Positions 6,702 through 14,758 of a stretch of 56,667 nucleotides of DNA are shown here, piece by piece. Each line of letters starts with the position of its first letter. The first letter of the stretch is position 1. This DNA is from Clostridia bacterium (GTDB taxonomy: Bacteria > Bacillota > Clostridia > Oscillospirales > Acutalibacteraceae): positions 1-56,667 of the forward strand of contig JAFSBZ010000040.1 in the NCBI GenBank assembly GCA_017437005.1, read 5' to 3'. Below the pieces are notes generated by a model. That model saw nothing but the letters and a program-made list of their open reading frames with translations, made no database searches and was not told the DNA's origin. The translations under genes and the position numbers were made by a program.

Positions 6702-9700
6702 TTATCCTCTTGGGTCAAGATTAACATCCCAACCGTTGATAGCCTGCAATATCTTTGCATAATCTCTACCGTTAACCTTACCGTCGCCGGTAACATCGGC
6801 AGCAGTCAAATCAATTGTAACATTAACGCCGTTAATATATTGTAATATCATTGCATAGTCTCTACCGTTAACTTTACCGTCGCCGTTTGCATCACCGTAC
6901 ATAACTGATGTTGTGTCTTCAGCACCGCAAATACATTCGCCGTTTTCATATGTGTGAGCTTCAGCAGCACCGCTGATAACACCACATGCACATGATGCTG
7001 AATGTGTACCGTCGCCGTTATCAACATATGTTGCAACGTGAGCAGATATAAGTTCCGGATAACTGTCGGTCTTAGCCCAAGCTGAACCAAGATCGTTGTC
7101 GTTAAGATCATCAAGAGTTACATACTTAATCTGAGAATCCTCGTATGTCCACTCTGCGCCATCAGAGAACAAAACAGTACCATATGCAGCATCGGTATAG
7201 CAGTTTTCGAAAGTTGCCGGATCGTTTCTTCTATAACTACGTGCAATGCCTGTGTTCATTAGATCGGTACCAAATGCAATAGTATTACGTACTGAACTAT
7301 AGTATATAGAATCGCCGTTTTGATTAGCATTTTCCTGAACCTTTGCATCAAGGCCTTCAGGAGTAATTGCGGGCGCTATGATAGAATTATTTGAAAGATT
7401 GATGAGAGGCATTGCAAGTGAGTAATCGCCTGGTGTTACGCTATGACGAGCATCATTACCGTAAACCATACAGTTATCAATTACAACTGTATCGCTTGAT
7501 GCCGCACCAAAGAGAACACCTGAACGCTGAGGATCAGAACCATCATTTCTCATAAAGCAGTTACCTACTGTACAACCATTAAGCCAAATTACACCGCCTG
7601 CGCCAATACCATAAGTACCGTTGCTTGCAACTGCAGCGATAGCGCCAACCTGGTAGTTAGCAGAGGTACTGTTACTTATCATATAAGAGTTAAGAACAGC
7701 TACGTTTTGGATAGCTGCGCCTGCATCTACTGTAGAGAATAGACCAGCGTTAGTTTCTGATACAATGTAAAGACCGTAAATCTTTACGCCGTTACCATTA
7801 AACTGACCTGCGAAGCAAGAAGCCTCCCAGCTCTTTTCCGGCCATTCAGCAAAAGCGATATCGGTATTTTCAAAGAAGCTTTGAACCTCTGCTGCGCTTT
7901 CAAGAGCCATAATGTCAGTTGCGAATTCTTGTGGCTGAAGTACGATTGTGCCAATATCTTCAGCAATTTCGAAATACTTACCTTCGGTTACGTCTGCCTT
8001 ACATGTGATAAGATATGCAAGCTCTTCTGCAGAACCGATGATGATAGGATCATCCTTGGTACCTGCTGATGTGTCAGCAAAGCCTGTTGATACTCCGCCG
8101 TTCCAATAGATTGTGCGCTTGCTTGCGCATGTTAATGCAGCTTCACAAAGTGTGCATTTACCATCAACAAATGTACAAGGAGCTATAAATTCAACACCGC
8201 AAGAACATACAGAGCTGTGTGTACCATTGCTGTTAGCCGATACTTCAAGATCTGAATCGTGGAACACTGCAAGCTCAGGATATGTAGCTGTGTTGAGCCA
8301 ACCTTCACCAAGTTGAAGTGTTGCAAGCTCGCCTAATGTTATCTGCTTAAGCTGATCTTCTGCAACTTTAAGAGTTACTCCGTTTGAGAAAACATCATTT
8401 GCAATATCAGCATCGGTATATGAGTACTCATAGCATTTAGGATCGTTAAAGCGTGAGCCTACTTGCTGAGCAAGGTCGTATGGTTTTGCACCCAAGATAA
8501 TGCTGTTGCGAACTACGTTATAATAACGTGGTGTATCAGCACCGTCATCCTTTACAACAAGGCCTTCAGGAATAATTTCGTCACCGGTTACAATCTGGCT
8601 GTTTTGAGAGCTACTCCAGATAGCTGCCTGAACGCCGTCACCGTAGGTAGCGTTGTTACCGTAAACAAGGCAGTTTTCAATGTAAACCATATCACTTGAT
8701 GCGCCTATGATAACACCGGTACGGTCGTGTGAAGTAGAAGAGTTATATATATAGTTGTTAGCAACCACACAAGAATCAAACCAGATAGCGCCGTTAGTTT
8801 TAAGCTGATAAGTAATACCGTTAGTAACTGCAGCGATACCACCTACCTGATAGTTACCTGCTGTAGATGTAAGATAAGAGTTTTTAAGACCGATGTTCTT
8901 AATTACTGCGCCTGCATCAACGTTAGAGAAAAGACCTGCGTTGTTTTCAGATACCTGGTAAAGACCATAAACTGTAGCACCGTTACCGTCAAAGATACCG
9001 CAGAAACAACCTGCTTCCCAGCCTTGATGTGGCCAACCGGTAAATACATAGTCCTCATTTTCAAAGAATGTTGCAACTGCATCTGCGTTTTCAAGAGACA
9101 AAATATCTTGAGCAAATTCTTTATCCTGAAGAACAATTTCGCCGATATTTTCAGCTATTTCAAAGTATTTACCCTGAGTGTTTTCTATTTTTGCGTTTTT
9201 AACAAGCCAAGCAAATTCTGCAGCTGTGTTAATCACATAAGGATCATCCTCGGTACCGGTACCTGTAGCAATACCTGTAGCTATTGAGCCGTCCCAATAA
9301 ATTGTGTCACGGCTATCGCAGTCAAGGATAGCGCCACATGCGCAAGCACCATCTACCCAAATGTGCTTTGAAGCAACACCGCCGAAACCACATGCACAGC
9401 TTTCGTTGTGTGTTCCGTTGCCGTTGTCAACATAGGTAACGTCCTTGTGCATTGAGCGAAGCTCTGGATAACCTTCGTCATCAGCCATCCAAACACCCCA
9501 GTCAAGATTCATACTGCTAAGTGCAGCTTCACCCTTAAGCTGATCGTCAGCAAGTGGATATACTTTACCTGTAAAGTTTTGTGGAGCAGCAACCGCACCG
9601 TTACCGCCAATAACTACTTCTGTAATTGCAACATCTTCTGTTGTGTAAATGTTTGCAAAATGAGATGTAAGACCTGAGTGCTGAATATCGTTAAATGATG

Positions 9701-10712
9701 TGCAGCTTGTTGTACCATATGGCTTAATACCGATTACAACGCAATCTCTAACGGAAAGAGCATTGGTATTCATACTACCTGCTACACCTGCGTGAACACC
9801 ACGAAGTGTTGCGTCGGTCTGTGTATCCTGTTCAAATGGTGAAATAACGTGTTCTTCTTCAAGGTTTACATAGCAGTTATTAATATTTACTGCGCCGTTA
9901 ACGTAAATGGTGTCAGCCATATCGCCGTCGTTGTTACCGTCTACACCCTTGTCAGCTTCTTTCCAAGAATAGCAGTTATCCGAACCGCCTACAATAGCGC
10001 CAACACCGTGCATCCAACCGCCTGTTGATACTAATTCAAAATGAGAATCTACTACAGAACAGTTTTCGATAGTAAGGGTACCTACTTCATTTGCGCCTAC
10101 TTTATTATGATAGCCTACGATACCGCCTATCAAATTTTTAGCGGTAAATACAGCCATTTTAACATTAATATTCTTAATGGTTACGTTACCCTTTGTGCAG
10201 CTAAAAAGACCTGCGTAGTTGCTAACGTTGCCTTCGGTGTGGTTAGTCCAAGCGCCATAAACTGTAGCGCCGTTACCGTCAAAGCTGCCCTGGAAACCAG
10301 GTGTGCCACCTGAATGGTTTTTACCACCAGCTTTGATTTTGTCAATATTTTCTGCTAAGGTGCCATCAATGTCAATGTCGCCTTTAGTAAGGTCAAAGCC
10401 CTTAATTCCATCAGCAACCTTATAGTATTTACCTATAGTATCGTCGCCCGATGCTTTACAAAGGTAAACAAATTCTTCTGCGCTATCAATTATAATAGCG
10501 TTTTCCCAAGAGTCACCGGTTTCACCATTATCGGCAAGAACCGTGTCATACCACTTGCTTGCGCTACCTGCTTCTAAAAGGTAATCGCCAAACTCAAGCA
10601 AGTCAACAGTGCCTTCTGATGTAGCGCTTACTACAACGCCTGTAAACATAGACATTGCAATAACTGCCATTGCGAGCATTATAGCCAATACTCGTTTTGT
10701 GTTTTTAATCAT
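6702..10712 (-). CDS. large dockerin-containing surface protein
   Basis: 1336 aa. Signal peptide (about 1-30), then three beta-helix-like GLUG-type units that open with variants of DDPYVINTAAEFAWLV and contain GNGATVYGLY-like turns. Each is followed by a short cysteine module of the form HxxxC-CxCG...C-CG. The protein ends in a dockerin with two calcium-binding segments (GDANGDGKVNGRDYAMILQ and GDGKVNGRDYAKILQ). Units 2 and 3 are close duplicates of about 400 aa. The dockerin implies docking to a cohesin such as the one at 29062. GAAAGGA lies 10 bases before the ATG; the longer 10838 start is rejected. The leader is about 140 nt. Confidence 0.88.
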   Translation of the reverse strand: MIKNTKRVLAIMLAMAVIAMSMFTGVVVSATSEGTVDLLEFGDYLLEAGSASKWYDTVLADNGETGDSWENAIIIDSAEEFVYLCKASGDDTIGKYYKVADGIKGFDLTKGDIDIDGTLAENIDKIKAGGKNHSGGTPGFQGSFDGNGATVYGAWTNHTEGNVSNYAGLFSCTKGNVTIKNINVKMAVFTAKNLIGGIVGYHNKVGANEVGTLTIENCSVVDSHFELVSTGGWMHGVGAIVGGSDNCYSWKEADKGVDGNNDGDMADTIYVNGAVNINNCYVNLEEEHVISPFEQDTQTDATLRGVHAGVAGSMNTNALSVRDCVVIGIKPYGTTSCTSFNDIQHSGLTSHFANIYTTEDVAITEVVIGGNGAVAAPQNFTGKVYPLADDQLKGEAALSSMNLDWGVWMADDEGYPELRSMHKDVTYVDNGNGTHNESCACGFGGVASKHIWVDGACACGAILDCDSRDTIYWDGSIATGIATGTGTEDDPYVINTAAEFAWLVKNAKIENTQGKYFEIAENIGEIVLQDKEFAQDILSLENADAVATFFENEDYVFTGWPHQGWEAGCFCGIFDGNGATVYGLYQVSENNAGLFSNVDAGAVIKNIGLKNSYLTSTAGNYQVGGIAAVTNGITYQLKTNGAIWFDSCVVANNYIYNSSTSHDRTGVIIGASSDMVYIENCLVYGNNATYGDGVQAAIWSSSQNSQIVTGDEIIPEGLVVKDDGADTPRYYNVVRNSIILGAKPYDLAQQVGSRFNDPKCYEYSYTDADIANDVFSNGVTLKVAEDQLKQITLGELATLQLGEGWLNTATYPELAVFHDSDLEVSANSNGTHSSVCSCGVEFIAPCTFVDGKCTLCEAALTCASKRTIYWNGGVSTGFADTSAGTKDDPIIIGSAEELAYLITCKADVTEGKYFEIAEDIGTIVLQPQEFATDIMALESAAEVQSFFENTDIAFAEWPEKSWEASCFAGQFNGNGVKIYGLYIVSETNAGLFSTVDAGAAIQNVAVLNSYMISNSTSANYQVGAIAAVASNGTYGIGAGGVIWLNGCTVGNCFMRNDGSDPQRSGVLFGAASSDTVVIDNCMVYGNDARHSVTPGDYSLAMPLINLSNNSIIAPAITPEGLDAKVQENANQNGDSIYYSSVRNTIAFGTDLMNTGIARSYRRNDPATFENCYTDAAYGTVLFSDGAEWTYEDSQIKYVTLDDLNDNDLGSAWAKTDSYPELISAHVATYVDNGDGTHSASCACGVISGAAEAHTYENGECICGAEDTTSVMYGDANGDGKVNGRDYAMILQYINGVNVTIDLTAADVTGDGKVNGRDYAKILQAINGWDVNLDPRG

Positions 10713-10857
10713 AAAAAACAAATCCTTTCTTTGTGGAGTGTTTTCCCCACTGAATTTTAAAACACATTGTATGCTAACGAGGATATGTACCACCAAACTC
10801 CTTTGTGACTGCCCACGAATTTGAAAGCTATAATCCACATTACATAATGCTAATGTT

Positions 10858-10886
10858 ATTATAGTACATAATTATTAAATTTTCAA
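10858..10886 (-). promoter_or_regulatory. promoter of the dockerin protein gene
   Basis: Minus strand TTGAAA, 17-bp spacer, TATAAT. It gives a leader of about 140 nt in which I recognise no known riboswitch. Confidence 0.75.
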
Positions 10887-10952
10887 TAGTTTTTTTGTGC
10901 TTTTTTATTGCTTTTTTATACAATAAACACAAATTTTTTATTACACAATGAC

Positions 10953-10986
10953 AAAACCACCCTGCCAACAAAGGCAAGGTGGTTTA
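10953..10986. terminator. terminator of the QTGD protein gene
   Basis: AAACCACC-TGCC/GGCA-GGTGGTTT stem with one mismatch, 22 bases after the stop codon at 11008. Confidence 0.75.
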
Positions 10987-11007
10987 AACACTTAATAAAA
11001 CTTTAAA

Positions 11008-11595
11008 TTATTTTGAGTAAACCTTTTTTACACCAAAAGCAAATGCTACAACAGCCATCATAACAACCATAGCGTATACTGCAGTGATATCGCCGGTCTG
11101 AGGAGCGTTAGCAGAATCGTCTGCCTTGCTTGCTGCGTTTGGATCGGTCTTAACGTTATCGTAGTTACCGCAAACCACAACAGCTGTGTTAAGCTTAATG
11201 GTCATTTCGGTTGCAGTAAGGCTACCCTTAACAATCTCGTAATCTGTGCCTTCTACAGCGTCTACCATCTTGGTAGTTGCTGCAAGATTTTTAACAGCGC
11301 TTAAAGTAATAATACCACTGTTTACAGGAGCAGAAACACCCTCTACAGAAGCTTCTTCCTTATAAACGCTCCAGCTGTTGAACTTACCGTACTTTGCATC
11401 AGCCTTAACAGTAAGAGTGGTACCTGCATCAACTGTGTACTCGGTATCAACCTTACCTGCAGGATCAACAACTTCAGCTTTTCTAACAATTACGGTTACC
11501 TTTTCAGCAGCCGATGGACTCTCTGCCGCAAATGCTGTTACAGAGAAGCAGCAAACCATAACAATGCTAAGTAATAATGCGATTATCTTTTTCAT
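11008..11595 (-). CDS. secreted protein with QTGD-type wall anchor
   Basis: 195 aa. Signal peptide MKKIIALLLSIVMVCCFSV... cleaved near AFA (about 24). A beta-rich domain of about 130 aa follows, then a Ser/Ala/Asp linker with APQTGD, a hydrophobic helix (AVYAMVVMMAVVAFAFGV) and a basic tail. PQTGD plus helix plus KKVYSK is the sortase-type anchor usual in gut Clostridia, so the protein is probably wall-linked. GGAGG lies 9 bases before the ATG at 11595; the 11652 start is rejected. Function unknown. Confidence 0.85.
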   Translation of the reverse strand: MKKIIALLLSIVMVCCFSVTAFAAESPSAAEKVTVIVRKAEVVDPAGKVDTEYTVDAGTTLTVKADAKYGKFNSWSVYKEEASVEGVSAPVNSGIITLSAVKNLAATTKMVDAVEGTDYEIVKGSLTATEMTIKLNTAVVVCGNYDNVKTDPNAASKADDSANAPQTGDITAVYAMVVMMAVVAFAFGVKKVYSK

Positions 11596-11640
11596 TTTTA
11601 TAAACCTCCAAAAAATGTAAAATACAACTATACGGCTATT

Positions 11641-11669
11641 ATTATATACCATTGACCAAAAAAAGTAAA
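11641..11669 (-). promoter_or_regulatory. promoter of the QTGD protein gene
   Basis: Minus strand TTTACT, 17-bp spacer, TATAAT; divergent from the prfC promoter. Confidence 0.7.
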
Positions 11670-11697
11670 GTCTTTTTTAAAAATTTTTTTATTTTTC

Positions 11698-11726
11698 TTG
11701 ATACTGCATACATTTTGTGGTAAACT
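11698..11726 (+). promoter_or_regulatory. promoter of prfC
   Basis: TTGATA, 17-bp spacer, TAAACT, about 35 bp before the GTG start. Confidence 0.65.
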
Positions 11727-11759
11727 TTACAAGACACATTATATATAGGGAGTAATACC

Positions 11760-13349
11760 GTGGACTTAAAACAACAAATTAACCGCCGTCGCACATTTGC
11801 TATAATTTCGCACCCTGACGCCGGTAAAACTACACTTACAGAAAAATTGCTTTTATACGGTGGCGCCATACAAACCGCGGGCTCGGTAAAAGGCAAAGCC
11901 ACTGCAAAACACGCCGTATCCGACTGGATGGAGCTTGAAAAACAACGTGGTATTTCAATAACATCATCAGTTATGCAATTTGAATACGACGGTTATTGCA
12001 TTAATATACTCGACACCCCAGGTCACCAAGATTTCTCGGAGGACACATACCGCACGCTTATGGCAGCCGATAGCGTAGTAATGGTAATCGACGCGGCAAA
12101 GGGTATCGAGCCGCAAACCCGTAAGCTTTTTAAAGTTACGGCAATGCGTAACATACCTATATTTACATTTATAAATAAACTTGACCGTGATGCGCGTGAC
12201 CCATTTGAGCTGCTTGACCAATTGGAAAAAGAATTTGGTATAGGCACCTACCCTGTTAACTGGCCTATTGGTAGCGGTGTTGATTTTAAAGGTGTGTTTG
12301 ACCGCGACCGCCGACAGATTATGACCTTTAACGATTTTCATAGAGGTCAGGATAAATTACAGGCAATCGAGTGCGATATTACAGATACCGAAAAATTAGA
12401 CGAGCTTATTGGCGAATATTCTCGACGTGACCTTGTTGACCAAATTGAGCTTCTTGATGGCGCAAGCTTTGATTTTGACCTCGATCAAGTTCGTTGCGGT
12501 AAGCTTACCCCTGTTTTCTTTGGTTCGGCGCTTACCAACTTTGGTGTTGAACCATTCCTTGAAAACTTCTTAAAAATGACAACAGCGCCTTTGGCACGAA
12601 ACACAAAAGAGGGCGAAGTAATTCCCGAAAGTGAAAACTTTTCGGCATTTGTGTTTAAAATTCAGGCTAATATGAACAAGGCGCACCGCGACCGTATGAC
12701 CTTTATGCGTATATGCTCGGGTAAATTTGAGCGTGATAAAGAATATTATCACGTTCAGGGAAAAAAGAGTCTGCGACTCAGCCAACCCCAACAGCTTATG
12801 GCTGACAACCGTCAAATAGTAAACGAAGCGTATGCAGGCGATATAATCGGCGTATTCGATCCCGGTATTTTCTCGATAGGTGATACCGTTTGCGAGGCAA
12901 AACACAAGGTAGAGTTTGAGGGTATACCCACCTTTGCGCCTGAACATTTTGCGGTTATCGAGCACAAAGACAGCCTTAAACGTAAGCAGTTTGTAAAGGG
13001 CGTTGAGCAGATAGCGCAAGAGGGTGCTATACAAATATTCCACGAGCCTAATACAGGTATGGAACGTGTTATTGTGGGTGTTGTTGGTGTACTTCAATTT
13101 GAAGTGCTTGAGCACCGACTTAAAAACGAATATAATGTTGATGTAATACGCACCAATATGCCATATCAGTTTATTCGTTGGATTGGTAATGAAGGTATAG
13201 ATGTAGCAAAACTAAATCTTACCTCTGACACAAAATGGGTGCAAGACTTTAAGGGTAATAATTTGCTTATCTTTACAAGCGAATGGAACATTAACTGGGC
13301 GCTTGAAAAGAACGACGGTCTTATTTTGGAAGATTTTAGTAAGAATTAG
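11760..13349 (+). CDS. prfC: peptide chain release factor 3
   Basis: 529 aa, the normal RF3 length. GTPase that recycles RF1/RF2 from the ribosome after peptide release. G1 is SHPDAGKTT (near residue 18), G2 lies in QRGISITSSV, G3 is DTPGHQDF, G4 is NKLDRDARDP, and the RF3-type C-terminal domains are complete (FQANMNKAHRDR, VGVVGVLQFEVLEHRL). It starts at GTG, preceded by GGGAG at 7 bases. An SDR gene follows after 9 bases, so the two are probably co-transcribed. Confidence 0.95.
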   Translation: MDLKQQINRRRTFAIISHPDAGKTTLTEKLLLYGGAIQTAGSVKGKATAKHAVSDWMELEKQRGISITSSVMQFEYDGYCINILDTPGHQDFSEDTYRTLMAADSVVMVIDAAKGIEPQTRKLFKVTAMRNIPIFTFINKLDRDARDPFELLDQLEKEFGIGTYPVNWPIGSGVDFKGVFDRDRRQIMTFNDFHRGQDKLQAIECDITDTEKLDELIGEYSRRDLVDQIELLDGASFDFDLDQVRCGKLTPVFFGSALTNFGVEPFLENFLKMTTAPLARNTKEGEVIPESENFSAFVFKIQANMNKAHRDRMTFMRICSGKFERDKEYYHVQGKKSLRLSQPQQLMADNRQIVNEAYAGDIIGVFDPGIFSIGDTVCEAKHKVEFEGIPTFAPEHFAVIEHKDSLKRKQFVKGVEQIAQEGAIQIFHEPNTGMERVIVGVVGVLQFEVLEHRLKNEYNVDVIRTNMPYQFIRWIGNEGIDVAKLNLTSDTKWVQDFKGNNLLIFTSEWNINWALEKNDGLILEDFSKN

Positions 13350-13358
13350 GGTGAAAAT

Positions 13359-14117
13359 ATGAATATTGCTGTAATAACAGGCGCATCCTCAGGTCTTGGA
13401 TGGGAGTATGCCAAAACCATATATGAAACACGCACCGACCTTGACGAAATTTGGGTAATTGCCCGTCGCGAAAACCGTTTAAAAGAATTACAATCCGAGC
13501 TTGGCAACACCGTAATCCCAGTAGCGTTTGACATTACCGATCCGCAAGCCGTAGAGGATTATGCCAAGCTTTTAAAGGATAAGGGTGCTACAGTTAAACT
13601 GCTCATAAATAACGCAGGCTTTGGTAAGCTTGGAGATTTTGATGAATTATCACTACAAGAAAATACCGCTATGGTGCGACTAAATTGCGAAGCGCTTACC
13701 GCTATGACCGCGGCAACGCTACCGTTTATGAATGAACATAGCGAAATTATTAACTCTTGCTCTATAGCTTCATTTGCACCAAATACACGTATGGCTGTAT
13801 ACTCGTCTACAAAAGCGTACGTTATGAGTTTGTCAAGAGCATTACGACTTGAACTTAAAAAACGCAAAATAAACGTGTTGGCTGTTTGCCCCGGTCCTAT
13901 GAGCACCGAGTTTTTGGCAGTTGCCAACATAGAAAAAGGCGCAAGCCCAACCTTTGATATGCTACCGCGTGTAAATCCGCGCACAATGGCGATAAAATCG
14001 CTTAAGGCATCACGCAAAAGAAAAGCGGTTTATACGAATAAAGTTTTCTATAAATTTTACCGCTTACTCGCAAAAATATTACCACATTCTCTTGTTATAA
14101 AAATGTGCGGAACCTAA
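13359..14117 (+). CDS. short-chain dehydrogenase/reductase
   Basis: 252 aa, classical SDR fold. NAD(P)-binding TGASSGLG at residues 8-15, NNAG near 89, active-site Ser in NSCSIAS and YSSTK (Tyr-x3-Lys) near 150. The basic residues in ARRENR after beta-2 suggest NADPH preference. Substrate unknown. It sits 9 bases behind prfC, likely in the same transcript, and ends in a hairpin terminator. Confidence 0.88.
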   Translation: MNIAVITGASSGLGWEYAKTIYETRTDLDEIWVIARRENRLKELQSELGNTVIPVAFDITDPQAVEDYAKLLKDKGATVKLLINNAGFGKLGDFDELSLQENTAMVRLNCEALTAMTAATLPFMNEHSEIINSCSIASFAPNTRMAVYSSTKAYVMSLSRALRLELKKRKINVLAVCPGPMSTEFLAVANIEKGASPTFDMLPRVNPRTMAIKSLKASRKRKAVYTNKVFYKFYRLLAKILPHSLVIKMCGT

Positions 14118-14148
14118 CAAAAATGCACAATACACAATGCATAATGCA

Positions 14149-14188
14149 CAGCCCCTAACCGCCATAAAGGTAGTCAGGGGTTGTTTTT
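14149..14188. terminator. terminator between SDR and RAYT genes
   Basis: GCCCCT...AGGGGTTG hairpin with inner pairing and TTTTTATT on the plus side, after repetitive ATGCACAAT-like heptamers (14123-14150). Confidence 0.55.
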
Positions 14189-14684
14189 ATTCAACATAAA
14201 ACTTATCTTCTTCCCACTTTGATGGATTATTATCTATGTACTGCCATATCTTCTTATAATCCCCATCATCACGAATAATATGGTCGTACGAACGATATTG
14301 CCAAACATTTTTACCGTATTGTTTGTTGCAAAATCTTTTAAACGTTCCTACGAAATTTGAAATTTTAGAATTTGTAGGGACCGGCGTCCTCGACGGTCCG
14401 TTATCTGTCTTCGTTATCTTGATTAACAAATGTATGTGATTAGGCATTATTACATATTTGTCGATTTTAATATCATCATAAAAATCGATCATATATTCTA
14501 TTTGGCATTTTGCAATACTACCATATTCAGTAAATTTAATTTGCGGACCGTCAAGGATGCCGGTCCCTACAATATCACACAAAAGTTTTTGCTTATATTT
14601 TGTGCATATGGTTATAAAATAATATCCATCTTGATTATAATTATAATTTTTTAATCTTATGGTTTTTCTTTGAGGCAAATTCAT
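14187..14684 (-). CDS. REP-associated tyrosine transposase (RAYT, Y1 family)
   Basis: 165 aa, single-strand HUH endonuclease of the IS200/REP type. HUH motif in VIMPNHIHLL (near residue 80) and a C-terminal tyrosine region (YDHIIRDDGDYKKIWQYIDNNP). RAYTs are domesticated single-copy enzymes linked to REP palindromes. Two 27-28-bp REP-like palindromes lie inside the coding sequence, in opposite orientation (14374-14400, 14543-14570). They encode the in-frame stretches GPSRTPVPT and VGTGILDGP. A similar palindrome pair lies at 53076-53147. No clear ribosome-binding site precedes the ATG. Confidence 0.85.
   Translation of the reverse strand: MNLPQRKTIRLKNYNYNQDGYYFITICTKYKQKLLCDIVGTGILDGPQIKFTEYGSIAKCQIEYMIDFYDDIKIDKYVIMPNHIHLLIKITKTDNGPSRTPVPTNSKISNFVGTFKRFCNKQYGKNVWQYRSYDHIIRDDGDYKKIWQYIDNNPSKWEEDKFYVE
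14374..14400 (+). repeat. REP-like palindrome inside the RAYT gene (copy 2)
   Basis: Begins GTAGGGAC and ends GGTCCG, with partial internal dyad symmetry. It is the inverse of the copy at 14543-14570 and shares the GTAGGGAC...GTCCG frame with the pair at 53 kb. Confidence 0.7.
14543..14570 (-). repeat. REP-like palindrome inside the RAYT gene (copy 1)
   Basis: On the minus strand it begins GTAGGGACCGGC and ends GACGGTCCGC. Inverted relative to the copy at 14374-14400; both are read in frame by the transposase. Confidence 0.7.
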
Positions 14685-14715
14685 TTATATCATCGAAAAT
14701 ATTCTAACATATAAA

Positions 14716-14744
14716 AGAAGAGATAGCAAATGCTACCTCTTCTT
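14716..14744. terminator. terminator of fucI
   Basis: AAGAAGAGATAGCA/TGCTACCTCTTCTT stem between fucI and the RAYT gene. Confidence 0.75.
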
Positions 14745-14758
14745 AAATTTATACTATA

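Noticed and set aside
7784-10313. Plus- and minus-strand frames inside the dockerin gene
   Set aside because: Shadows of a 4-kb coding region; no ribosome-binding sites and no family features.
10713-10860. Riboswitch in the 140-nt leader of the dockerin protein gene
   Set aside because: I looked for c-di-GMP, THF and SAM-like signatures and saw none that hold; only a promoter and ribosome-binding site are supported.
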